From Streptomyces sp. AC512_CC834 (lineage in GTDB: Bacteria; Actinomycetota; Actinomycetes; Streptomycetales; Streptomycetaceae): DNA of 64,000 bases. The stretch covers positions 1-64,000 of the forward strand of contig NZ_JAGMUO010000034.1 in NCBI RefSeq assembly GCF_019049325.1, given 5' to 3'. How positions within the stretch are numbered: position 1 is the first letter of the stretch; every line of letters starts with the position of its first letter. The notes beneath the pieces were generated by a model. The model was not told the DNA's origin. It saw nothing but the letters and a program-made list of their open reading frames with translations, and did not search any database. Made by a program: the position numbers and the translations under genes. Below are positions 53,356-61,551 of this stretch, piece after piece.

Positions 53356-54672
53356 GTGAAGCGATCCACCATCCGTTGTGCCGGAATCGTCGGCGCCGTC
53401 GCGCTGACCCTCACGGTCGGCGGCTGCTCCGACTCCGGTTCCGGTTCCGGTTCCGGTTCGGACTCGGCATCCTCCGGAGGCAAGGCATCGATAACATTCT
53501 GGGGTTGGGCACCCGGCTACGAGGACGCGGTCAAGGCCTTCAACAAGTCCCACCCCGACATCAAGGTCTCGTACCAGTCGGTGCAGCCGGGCGCCAAGGG
53601 CGGCTACGAGAAGATGCTGAACGCGGTGAAGGCGGACAACGCCCCGTGCCTGGCCCAGGTCGGCTACGAGACCCTGCCCAGCTTCGCCGCACAGGGAGCG
53701 CTGACGGACGTCACCGAGCACGCCTCGGCGGACAAGGACGACTACCAGGAGGCCGCCTGGAAGTCCGTCACCCTGGCGGACCGCGTCTACGCGGCGCCCG
53801 TGGACACCGGCCCGATGGCCCTCTTCTACAACAAGAAGGTCTTCGACTCGCTCGACCTCAAGCCCCCCACCACGTGGGCCGAGTACGAGGCCGCGGCTGA
53901 GAAGATCCACAAGTCGGACCCGAAGCGGTACATCTCGGCGCCCTACCTCGACTACGACTACGCGGGCCTCGCCTGGCAGACCGGCGCGTCCTGGTTCGGC
54001 ACCAAGGGCGACGCCTGGCAGGTCACCATGGACTCCGAGGCCAACAAGAAGGTCGCCGGGTACTGGCAGGGCCTGGCCGACAAGGGGCTGATCAGCGACG
54101 CCCCCATGTACGACCAGGCGTGGTACACGGGCCTCGGCAACGGCGACATCGCGACCGTCGTCGGTGCCGTGTGGCAGGCCGGTGTCATCAAGGGCGGCGC
54201 CAAGAGCGGCTCCGGGCAGTGGGCGGTGGCACCGCTGCCGCAGTGGAGCAAGGGAGACAAGCGGGTCGGCAACGCGGGCGGGTCCTCCACCGCGGTCCTC
54301 AAGGGCTGCGAGAACCCCGAGGCCGCCTGGGAGTTCGCGCACTGGCTGAGCACCGACCGCGAGGCCTTCGGCGACCTCGTCGACAAGGCCGCCCTCTACC
54401 CGGCCGCCAAGGACCTGCTCGACCTGCCGCAACTCAAGTCCGCCGACCCGTACTTCGGCGGCCAGAAGATCTACGACGTCTTCGCCGACGCCTCCGGCCA
54501 GGTCAACGCCTCCTGGACCTGGGGCCCGCTGATGACCAAGACCGCCGCCGACCTCAACGACGGGCTCGGCAAGGCCTGGGCCGGCGAGAGCACCATCGCG
54601 GACGCCCTGCGCACCGCGCAGGACAAGACGGTGGGCGAGATGAAGAAGCAGGGTCTTCAGGTCGCCGAGTAG
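53356..54672 (+). CDS. Sugar ABC transporter binding lipoprotein
   Basis: 438 residues from GTG behind AAGGAGGAG. Signal with lipobox VGGC, then Ser/Gly linker (SGSGSGSGSDSASS) and SBP_bac_1 fold: SITFWGWAPGYEDAVKAFNK, PSFAAQGALTDVTEH, GPMALFYNKKVFDSL. First gene of an operon with two permeases and a GH35 beta-galactosidase; no ATPase gene, so the shared MsiK-type ATPase common in Streptomyces is presumed. Cargo likely a galactose-containing oligosaccharide. Codons for A-S-I-T-F in the operator copy (GCA TCG ATA ACA TTC) are rare for this genome. Confidence 0.9.
   Translation: MKRSTIRCAGIVGAVALTLTVGGCSDSGSGSGSGSDSASSGGKASITFWGWAPGYEDAVKAFNKSHPDIKVSYQSVQPGAKGGYEKMLNAVKADNAPCLAQVGYETLPSFAAQGALTDVTEHASADKDDYQEAAWKSVTLADRVYAAPVDTGPMALFYNKKVFDSLDLKPPTTWAEYEAAAEKIHKSDPKRYISAPYLDYDYAGLAWQTGASWFGTKGDAWQVTMDSEANKKVAGYWQGLADKGLISDAPMYDQAWYTGLGNGDIATVVGAVWQAGVIKGGAKSGSGQWAVAPLPQWSKGDKRVGNAGGSSTAVLKGCENPEAAWEFAHWLSTDREAFGDLVDKAALYPAAKDLLDLPQLKSADPYFGGQKIYDVFADASGQVNASWTWGPLMTKTAADLNDGLGKAWAGESTIADALRTAQDKTVGEMKKQGLQVAE
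53484..53500 (+). promoter_or_regulatory. Intragenic copy of the 17-bp operator repeat
   Basis: Exact copy of the promoter motif GGCATCGATAACATTCT, 262 bases downstream of the first, within codons 43-49 of the binding-protein gene. Uses ATA and ACA codons in an otherwise G/C-ending gene, arguing that the DNA motif is selected. Confidence 0.6.
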
Positions 54673-54700
54673 TCGCCGAGCAGCAGACTCCCACCGGGCC

Positions 54701-54739
54701 GGAACGCCGGACCGGAACGCCGGACCGGAACGCCGGACC
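54701..54739. repeat. Three 13-bp tandem units flanked by inverted CCGGGCC/GGCCCGG
   Basis: GGAACGCCGGACC is repeated three times, exactly. CCGGGCC (54694-54700) and GGCCCGG (54740-54746) bracket it and could close a hairpin between the binding-protein and permease genes, a usual place for expression step-down. Confidence 0.8.
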
Positions 54740-54775
54740 GGCCCGGTCCACCGCATCACAGTGAGGAAAGCGCCC

Positions 54776-55750
54776 GTGGCCAACGCCGCCGCTCTGGCGG
54801 ACACCCGAAGCAGTAGCCGCACGACCGGTGCCCGACCGCCCGCGGACGAGCCCGGCCGCCGGCCGCGCCGCTCGCCGAAATGGCTGAGCCCGGTGCTCTT
54901 CTGCGCACCCTTCGCCGTCCTGTTCGCCGCCATGTACGTCGCGCCGATCGCCTACGCGGCCGTCGAGAGCCTCTACACCGTCAAGAGGTCGGGACTGGGC
55001 CTGACGGCGCCGACGGAGGTCTTCGACCCGCTCGCGAACTACACCCGCGCCCTCGACGACGGCGCCTTCCTCGACTCCCTCGGACGCGTCGCGCTGTTCG
55101 GCGTGGTCCAGGTGCCGCTGATGCTGGGCGCGGCGCTCCTGCTCGCCCTGCTCATCGACTCCCGGTCCGCGCGGGGCAAGGGCTTCTTCCGGCTCTCCAG
55201 CTTCCTGCCGTACGCGATCCCCGGCGTCAGCGCGGCGCTCGTCTGGTCGTTCATGTACTCGTCGCAGTCGAGCCCGATCAACCGGCTGCTGGAACCGGCC
55301 GGAATCAGCATCCCGTTCTTCGACTCCGAGCTGGTGCTGTGGTCGGTGGCGAACATCGTCACGTGGAGCTGGACCGGCTACAACATGATCATCATCTACG
55401 CGGCGCTGCAGTCGATCCCCGCGGAGGTGCTGGAGGCCGCCAAGGTGGACGGGGCCTCGGCCGTCCGGATCGCCTGGAGCATCAAGGTGCCGTCCGTGCG
55501 CGGCGCGCTCGTGCTCACCTCGGTGTTCTCCATCATCGGCTCGGCCCAGCTCTACAACGAGCCGACCGTACTGCGGCCGCTCTCCGACGGTGCCGTGTCC
55601 ACGACCTTCACCCCGATCATGTCCGCGCAGAACGCGGTCGCGTCCGGCAACTACCCCTACGGCGCAGCCCAGTCGGTGATTCTCGCCGTACTCGTGGGCG
55701 CGGTGTCGTTCACGTTCTTCAGACTGACCAGCCGGGGAGAGCAGGGATGA
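54776..55750 (+). CDS. Sugar ABC permease 1 (MalF type)
   Basis: 324 residues from GTG 54776, which has GAGGAAAG six bases upstream, preferred over the GTG at 54761. Six helices and EAA loop EVLEAAKVDGASAVRIAWSI. The N-terminal 45 residues are hydrophilic and Arg/Pro-rich. Stop overlaps the next ATG (ATGA). Confidence 0.9.
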   Translation: MANAAALADTRSSSRTTGARPPADEPGRRPRRSPKWLSPVLFCAPFAVLFAAMYVAPIAYAAVESLYTVKRSGLGLTAPTEVFDPLANYTRALDDGAFLDSLGRVALFGVVQVPLMLGAALLLALLIDSRSARGKGFFRLSSFLPYAIPGVSAALVWSFMYSSQSSPINRLLEPAGISIPFFDSELVLWSVANIVTWSWTGYNMIIIYAALQSIPAEVLEAAKVDGASAVRIAWSIKVPSVRGALVLTSVFSIIGSAQLYNEPTVLRPLSDGAVSTTFTPIMSAQNAVASGNYPYGAAQSVILAVLVGAVSFTFFRLTSRGEQG

Positions 55751-56631
55751 GCGCGTTGAGTACGTCGAGCACCGGAACGCCCGTGGTCCGCGCGCGGCGC
55801 GACAGCGACCTGCCCAGCCGGCTGACCGTCATGGCGCTGCTCCTGCTGTCCGCGTTCTACTTCCTGTTCCCCCTGTGGTGGCTGCTGGTGTCGGCCACCA
55901 AGCCCTTCGGCGACCAGTTCTCCGGCACCGGCCTGTGGTTCGACGGCTTCGGCCTGTTCGACAACATCGCCCGCCTCAGCAGCCAGGACGACGGCATCTT
56001 CTGGCGCTGGATGCTCAACAGCATCCTGTACTGCGGCGTCGGCGCCCTGTTCGGCACGGCGTTCTCCGCGCTGGCCGGCTTCGCCCTCGCCAAGTACCGC
56101 TTCCCCGGGCGCGGCTTCCTGTTCGGCGTGGTGCTGGCGGCCGTGCTCATCCCCAAGGTCCTGTTCACGCTGCCGCTCTACCTGATGTTCTCCGGCGTCG
56201 GGCTCATCGACAACCCGTTGGCGGTCCTGCTGCCCAGCGTGGTCAGCCCGTTCGGGGTGTACCTCTCCCGGGTCTTCGCCGCGCAGACGGTGCCCGACGA
56301 GGTCATGGAGGCCGGCCGGCTCGACGGGGCGAGCGAGTTCCGCATCTTCCGGACCATCGGCGTACGGATGATGCTGCCCGCCCTCGTGACGATCTTCCTG
56401 TTCCAGTTCGTGGAGATCTGGAACAACTACCTGCTGCCCGCGATGGTCCTCGGCGACGACCGGCTGCAGCCGGTCACCGTGGGTCTGGTCGGCTGGAACG
56501 CCAGCCACGTCGCGGTGCCGCCCCCACTGGTCGTCATCGGGTCGCTGGTGTCCGTCGTACCCCTCCTGATCGCCTTCCTCGCGCTCCAGAGGTTCTGGCG
56601 CGCGGGCATGACCGCCGGAGCCGTCAAGTGA
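55747..56631 (+). CDS. Sugar ABC permease 2 (MalG type)
   Basis: 294 residues. Six helices, EAA loop EVMEAGRLDGASEFRIFRTI, and typical FALAKYRFPGRGFLF. Overlaps permease 1 by four bases and the beta-galactosidase start by four bases (GTGA). Forms the heterodimeric channel with permease 1. Confidence 0.92.
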   Translation: MSALSTSSTGTPVVRARRDSDLPSRLTVMALLLLSAFYFLFPLWWLLVSATKPFGDQFSGTGLWFDGFGLFDNIARLSSQDDGIFWRWMLNSILYCGVGALFGTAFSALAGFALAKYRFPGRGFLFGVVLAAVLIPKVLFTLPLYLMFSGVGLIDNPLAVLLPSVVSPFGVYLSRVFAAQTVPDEVMEAGRLDGASEFRIFRTIGVRMMLPALVTIFLFQFVEIWNNYLLPAMVLGDDRLQPVTVGLVGWNASHVAVPPPLVVIGSLVSVVPLLIAFLALQRFWRAGMTAGAVK

Positions 56632-58472
56632 CCACTTCCCCCCACGTCTCCCCTTCACTGCCGACGAGCACGGGCCCGGGTGACCGCACGACGGCCACCC
56701 TGACGTACGCCGACGGCACCCTGCTGCGCAACGGGCGCCCGCACCGCGTCCTTTCGGGCTCGCTGCACTACTTCCGGGTCCACCCGGAGCACTGGGCCGA
56801 CCGGCTCCGGCGGCTGGCCGCCCTCGGCCTGAACACGGTCGACACCTACGTCCCCTGGAACTTCCACGAACGCACTGAGGGCGACATCCGCTTCGACGGC
56901 CCGCGCGACCTGGCCCGGTTCGTACGGCTGGCTCAGGAGGAGGGTCTTGACGTCGTCGTGCGGCCCGGACCCTACATCTGCGCCGAGTGGGACAACGGCG
57001 GTCTGCCCGCCTGGCTGACCGGCACTCCGGGCATGCGGCTGCGGGCGTCCCACGGCCCGTTCCTCGAAGCGGTCGACCGCTGGTTCGACGCGCTGATCCC
57101 ACGCGTCGCGGAACTCCAGTCCGGCAGGGGCGGCCCGGTCGTGGCCGTGCAGATCGAGAACGAGTACGGCAGCTACGGCGACGACCGCGCGTACGTCCGC
57201 CACATCCGCGACGCCCTCGTAGCCCGCGGCATCACCGAACTCCGCTACACCGCCGACGGGCCGACCCCGCTGATGCAGGACGGCGGTGCCCTGCCAGGCG
57301 AACTGGCGGCGGCGACCTTCGGCTCACGTGCCGACGAGGCCGCGGCGCTGCTGCGCTCGCGCCGGTCCGGGGAGCCGTTCTTCTGCGCCGAGTTCTGGAA
57401 CGGCTGGTTCGACCACTGGGGCGAGAAGCACCACGTCCGGTCGGCGGCGAGCGCGGCCGAGGACCTCGGCGGCATCCTCGACGCGGGCGGCTCCGTGAGC
57501 CTCTACATGGCGCACGGCGGCACCAACTTCGGGCTGTGGGCGGGCGCCAACCACGAGGGCGGCGCCCTCCTGCCGACCGTCACCAGCTACGACTCGGACG
57601 CCCCCATCGCCGAGAACGGCGCCCTGACCCCGAAGTTCTTCGCCCTGCGGGACATGCTGACCGCGCTCGACGACGCCGCAGCCCGGCGCCCGCTGCCGGC
57701 CGACCCACCGCTGCTGGCACCCCGCGACCTGCCGGTCGTCCCGCACGCGGCCCTGCTCGACGCCCTGCGGGCGACGGCCGAGCCCGTGACCGCACCGCTG
57801 CCGCCGAGCTTCGAGGAACTGTCCCTGGCCTCCGGCCTGGTGCTCTACGAGGCCGAGCCGCTGCTGCCACCGGGGGACCACGAGGTGACCGTCACGGGTC
57901 TGCACGACCGCGCCCAGGTGTTCGTCGACGACACACCCGTCGCCGTACTGGACCGCGAGAGCGCCTCTTTCACCGTCACCGGCACCGGAGCACGGGTCCG
58001 GCTGGCGCTGCTGGTGGAGAACCAGGGACGGATCAACTACGGTCCGCTGCTCGGCCAGGGCAAGGGCATCCTCGGCGGGGTCCGGGTGGAACGCCGGCTG
58101 GTGCACGGCTGGACGACGCGCCCGCTGCCGCTGGACGCGTGGACGCCGCAGGACCTCGCCCGCGTCGCCGCGGCGGCCCCGCCGGACGGGCGGTCGGGCC
58201 TGGCCACCGCCGTCCTGTCCGTGGCCGAACCCGCGGACACCTTCGTCGCCCTGCCCGGGTTCGGCAAGGGGTTCCTCTGGGTCAACGGCACCCTGCTGGG
58301 CCGCTACTGGGAGATCGGCCCCCAGACCACCCTCTACCTGCCCGGTCCGCTCCTGCGCCCCGGCGACAACACCCTGACCGTGCTGGAACTCGAACGCCTC
58401 GGCGACCGCGTCACCCTGCACGAGGGCCCCGACCTCGGACCGGCGGAGGAGTACGTCGAGACCTTCGACTGA
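56628..58472 (+). CDS. GH35 beta-galactosidase
   Basis: 614 residues from a GTG that overlaps the permease stop. GSLHYFRVHPEHWADRLRRL, GLNTVDTYVPWNFHE and VRPGPYICAEWDNGGLPAWL are GH35 landmarks; acid/base Glu is in QIENEYGSYG and the nucleophile Glu in FFCAEFWNGWFDHWG. C-terminal beta domains complete the protein. No signal peptide: it works on the sugar brought in by the coupled ABC importer, releasing galactose from beta-galactosides such as N-acetyllactosamine or lacto-N-biose exposed after desialylation (inferred). Followed by a perfect 20-bp terminator. Confidence 0.94.
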   Translation: MTTSPHVSPSLPTSTGPGDRTTATLTYADGTLLRNGRPHRVLSGSLHYFRVHPEHWADRLRRLAALGLNTVDTYVPWNFHERTEGDIRFDGPRDLARFVRLAQEEGLDVVVRPGPYICAEWDNGGLPAWLTGTPGMRLRASHGPFLEAVDRWFDALIPRVAELQSGRGGPVVAVQIENEYGSYGDDRAYVRHIRDALVARGITELRYTADGPTPLMQDGGALPGELAAATFGSRADEAAALLRSRRSGEPFFCAEFWNGWFDHWGEKHHVRSAASAAEDLGGILDAGGSVSLYMAHGGTNFGLWAGANHEGGALLPTVTSYDSDAPIAENGALTPKFFALRDMLTALDDAAARRPLPADPPLLAPRDLPVVPHAALLDALRATAEPVTAPLPPSFEELSLASGLVLYEAEPLLPPGDHEVTVTGLHDRAQVFVDDTPVAVLDRESASFTVTGTGARVRLALLVENQGRINYGPLLGQGKGILGGVRVERRLVHGWTTRPLPLDAWTPQDLARVAAAAPPDGRSGLATAVLSVAEPADTFVALPGFGKGFLWVNGTLLGRYWEIGPQTTLYLPGPLLRPGDNTLTVLELERLGDRVTLHEGPDLGPAEEYVETFD

Positions 58473-58480
58473 CGTCGACG

Positions 58481-58524
58481 CGTTCCCGTGCCCCGTGCCC
58501 GGCGGGGCACGGGGCACGGGAACG
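58481..58524 (+). terminator. 20-bp perfect hairpin terminator
   Basis: 58481-58500 pairs base for base with 58505-58524 around GGCG, eight bases after the beta-galactosidase stop. Convergent DUF4862 gene lies beyond, so it may serve both directions. 58525-58746 shows nothing else. Confidence 0.93.
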
Positions 58525-58746
58525 AACCTCGGCCGTCCGGCTCGAGGCAGCGGTCTCCGCCCGCGCCGCCGCCGTTGAGCTGGGCGGACAGACCGTCCGG
58601 GCCTGTTCCTGACCGTGCTGCCGCTGTCGTGGCTCACCGCCTCGTGCAGCACCGAGAGTTGAGGCGGCGGGCGGGGCGCAGGACCGGAGCGGGCGCGGAG
58701 ACCCAGCGGCCTCCGCGCCCGCCTCAGGTCGCCGCGTGCTTCCCCG

Positions 58747-59682
58747 TCAACCGTGCCGCAGCACGGCCGGTTCGGACAGGAGCCCCGTGACGCGGCCCAC
58801 CATCGCGAGCCGTTCGTCGACAGCGGCGTGCCCGGGGACCTGGATCTTCGCCCCCGTGTAGGAGAACGCGCCCTGTGCCGCCCGCAGACACCGGCGGACC
58901 TCGGCGGCGTTCATGAGGGACGTGGGCTCGTCCTCGGTCAGCGGCAGGTGCGCGTCCGCCCACGGTCCGCCGAACTCGTTCGCAACCGGGGCGGCGCCGG
59001 AGAACATGACCCCTTCCAGCAGGCCCTCGGCGGCCAGCCTGTCGATCTGGGCGAGGGGCCGGGCAGGGTCCTGTGCCTCGACGGCCGAGCGGCCCCAGTT
59101 GACGGTGATGCCGATTCCCCCCTCGCGCGCGAGGGGGATCTCCTCGTCCAGCGGCAGGAACCGCTTCTCGCCGGGGACGGCCGGAGAGTACGCGTCGCAG
59201 TGCTCCAGGACGAGCCGGGTCGACCAGCCGCCCGCGGCGGCCTCGCTCGCCGCGATCTCGTCGAGGGAGCGCGCGAACTCCTCCGGCACCGCGGTCGTCG
59301 ACGGCGCGGTGTGGATGTGCAGGACGGAGACGGACTGCTCACCGGTGAGCTGGTTCAGCTCCTCGGCGGTGACGCGGGCCTCGTGGAGGAAGGCGAGCGC
59401 CGCCCGCCGCCCGTCGTCGTCCCCGGAGGCGAGGCCGAAGGTTGCCGATGCCGCCACGCGCACCATGGTGCCGGGAATGAGGGTGATCACCGAACCGGTG
59501 AAGCGGCCGCGCAGTTGTCCGGCCGGCCAGTTGGCGTCCTCACCGAGCCCGTCCCGGAACGGGAGCTCCAGCCCGTCCGCGATTCCCCGGTCGGCGAGTC
59601 CCTCGTAGAAGCGCTCCTGGTCGGCACGGAGGGCGGGCAGCGCCGCGTACGCGCCCACCAGGACGGGCCGTTCTGTCTTCAT
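58747..59682 (-). CDS. DUF4862 TIM-barrel-like protein in the sialic acid regulator operon
   Basis: 311 residues, ATG with GGAGA upstream. VLVGAYAALPALRADQERFY, VITLIPGTMVRVAAS, LHIHTAPSTTAVPEEFARSL, LVLEHCDAYSPAVPGEKRFL and GGIGITVNWGRSAVE resemble DUF4862, from memory; acidic and His residues at strand ends (HIH, EHCD, NWGR) look like a metal-dependent sugar isomerase/epimerase-type barrel. Follows the second FadR-type gene by 73 bases, in the same direction, so it is in the sialic acid regulon. No characterised function known to me. Candidate for isomerising or processing a sialic acid form (for example an anomer, an acetylated or anhydro sugar). Confidence 0.75.
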   Translation of the reverse strand: MKTERPVLVGAYAALPALRADQERFYEGLADRGIADGLELPFRDGLGEDANWPAGQLRGRFTGSVITLIPGTMVRVAASATFGLASGDDDGRRAALAFLHEARVTAEELNQLTGEQSVSVLHIHTAPSTTAVPEEFARSLDEIAASEAAAGGWSTRLVLEHCDAYSPAVPGEKRFLPLDEEIPLAREGGIGITVNWGRSAVEAQDPARPLAQIDRLAAEGLLEGVMFSGAAPVANEFGGPWADAHLPLTEDEPTSLMNAAEVRRCLRAAQGAFSYTGAKIQVPGHAAVDERLAMVGRVTGLLSEPAVLRHG

Positions 59683-59755
59683 GGTGTTGGTCTCCGATGC
59701 TCATGCTGCTGCCGAGGTGTTCTCGGGTGCTGTCGTAGTGTCGCCGCCCCGCCGG

Positions 59756-60502
59756 TCACGGCCCCGTCGCTCTCAGGGCCCGCCCGATGGGTTCGTAGTG
59801 AGCCGTGACCGCCGCCTGGAAGGCCGCGACGTCGCCCGCCTCGGCCGCGTCGAGCATGAGCCCGTGCGCGCGTGCCGTCTGGTTCATGTCCGCCGCGACG
59901 GAAAGCCCCAGCGTGGGGACCACCACGGTGTGCACCTCCCAGAACGCGCTGACGAGCTGTCCGACCAGCGCGTTGTCGAGCCGTGCCAGCAGCCCGGTGT
60001 GGAACGCGCGGTCCTGCCGCGGGAAGGTGTGCCCCGCCGCGGCCGCGGCGACCATCTCGTCCACGAGCGCGTGCAGCTCCGGGTTGGCGGTGCCGGCCAG
60101 GCTCGCCACGATGCGCTCGGCCATCCCGTGGTCGAGCGCCTGGCGGACCTCGACCACGTCCCGCAGCGCACGCAGGTCGTCGCCGGGACTGAGTACCCCG
60201 CGGAAGACGAGCATCTCCACCAGCGCGTCGAGCGACATGGCGCCCACATACGTGCCGTGGCCGTGGCGGACCTCGACGATGCCGAGCGTCGACAGAGCGC
60301 GGATCGCCTCCCGCACGCTGGAGCGGGAGACACCGAGACGCTCGCAGAGCCCGGCCTCGGTGGGCAGGGGATCTCCCGGACGCAGGCCCTCGACCAGTAT
60401 GAAGTCCTTGATCCGGCCCGTGAGGGTCGCTCGCCGAGAGGTGTCCGCGTCGAGTGCCGCACCGGGGACGGGCGTCCCGAGGCTCCGCTGTCGTGCGGTC
60501 AT
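59756..60502 (-). CDS. FadR-type GntR regulator, NanR-like (copy 2)
   Basis: 248 residues from ATG 60502. Winged helix: RPGDPLPTEAGLCERLGVSR, then SSVREAIRALSTLGIVEVRH and GHGTYVGAMSLDALVE; FCD domain (about 100-240) with DRAFHTGLL. Its DNA-binding region is almost the same as copy 1, so both should recognise the same operator. Divergent from the nanA2-nanK-nanE operon with operator site 3 between. Heads a two-gene unit with DUF4862. Confidence 0.88.
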   Translation of the reverse strand: MTARQRSLGTPVPGAALDADTSRRATLTGRIKDFILVEGLRPGDPLPTEAGLCERLGVSRSSVREAIRALSTLGIVEVRHGHGTYVGAMSLDALVEMLVFRGVLSPGDDLRALRDVVEVRQALDHGMAERIVASLAGTANPELHALVDEMVAAAAAGHTFPRQDRAFHTGLLARLDNALVGQLVSAFWEVHTVVVPTLGLSVAADMNQTARAHGLMLDAAEAGDVAAFQAAVTAHYEPIGRALRATGP

Positions 60503-60550
60503 CTTTTGACCCTTTCCGTTCGCGGTCCTATGGTGATGCCACTCAAGATA

Positions 60551-60567
60551 AGACATCAGACGTTCGG
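60551..60567. promoter_or_regulatory. Sialic acid regulon operator, site 3
   Basis: AGACATCAGACGTTCGG matches site 2 at 14 of 17 positions. Located in the 122-bp gap between the divergent regulator and aldolase genes, so it can control both. Less symmetrical than sites 1 and 2. Confidence 0.7.
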
Positions 60568-60624
60568 ATTTGGTGTTCAGCGTCGAGCAGCGCCGACCGT
60601 CGACGAAAAAGCCGGAGCGCCAAC

Positions 60625-61551
60625 GTGGCCACGTCCACCTTCCGCGGCATCGTGCCGCCCGTTCTCACGCCCCTCACCCCCGAGGGCGAGATCGACACCG
60701 CGTCGTTGGAGCGCCTGGTGCGCCATCTCGTGGACGCCGGCGTCCACGGACTGTTCGTGCTGGGGTCGACGGGAGAGGTCGCCTACCTCACCGACGCCCA
60801 GCGGGACCTCGTGGCACGCACCGCGGTCCGCGCGGCGGACGGCCGGGTCCCCGTGATCGGCGGAGCGATCGATCTCACCACCGCCCGCGTCGCCGACCGG
60901 GCCAGGGCGCTCGTCGGCGCCGGGGCCGACGCGGTCGCGGTGACCGCGCCGGTGTACGCGATCAACGACATGGCCGAGATCGAGCGACACCTGCGCGCGG
61001 TCGCCGCGGCCGTCGAGGTGCCGGTGCTCGCCTACGACATCCCGGTACGGGTGCACCGCAAGCTGCCCGCGGACCTGCTGGTGCGCCTCGGCGGCGAAGG
61101 CGTGCTCGCCGGTGTCAAGGACTCCTCGGGCGACGACGTGGCGTTCCGCCGCCTCGTCGCGGCGAACGCCGCCGCCGGGTCGCCCCTCGCCCTGTTCACC
61201 GGCCACGAGGCCGTCGTCGACGGCATGCTCCTGCTGGGCGCGGACGGTGTGGTGCCGGGACTCGCCAACGTCGACGCCGCGGGCTACGTCCGCCTGTGGG
61301 ACCTCGCCCAGGCCGGGAAGTGGGACGACGCCAGGGCGGAGCAGGACCGGCTGGCCGCCCTCTTCGAGATCGTCTTCCAGGCCCGGGACCGCTCGGGCGA
61401 CGCGGCCGGAGTCGGGTCGTTCAAGGTCTCGGCACACCGCCAGGGCCTGATCGCCTCCACGACGATGGCCTTCCCCGTGGAGGCGCTCGACGGGGAGACC
61501 GCGGACCGCATCGCGGAGATCACGCGCGCCGCGGGACTCCTGGATGGCTGA
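60625..61551 (+). CDS. nanA: NanA-type aldolase (DapA superfamily), copy 2
   Basis: 308 residues from GTG behind GGAG. FVLGSTGEVAYLTDAQR, YDIPVRVHRK and GVKDSSGDDV (Lys165) are the same motifs as in copy 1, and both share FRG/LRG-IVPPV and GADGVVPGLANVD. Overlaps the kinase start by eight bases, so a single operon nanA-nanK-nanE: Neu5Ac to ManNAc and pyruvate, ManNAc to ManNAc-6-P, then to GlcNAc-6-P. The complete pathway around it makes sialic acid lyase the best assignment. Confidence 0.86.
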   Translation: MATSTFRGIVPPVLTPLTPEGEIDTASLERLVRHLVDAGVHGLFVLGSTGEVAYLTDAQRDLVARTAVRAADGRVPVIGGAIDLTTARVADRARALVGAGADAVAVTAPVYAINDMAEIERHLRAVAAAVEVPVLAYDIPVRVHRKLPADLLVRLGGEGVLAGVKDSSGDDVAFRRLVAANAAAGSPLALFTGHEAVVDGMLLLGADGVVPGLANVDAAGYVRLWDLAQAGKWDDARAEQDRLAALFEIVFQARDRSGDAAGVGSFKVSAHRQGLIASTTMAFPVEALDGETADRIAEITRAAGLLDG

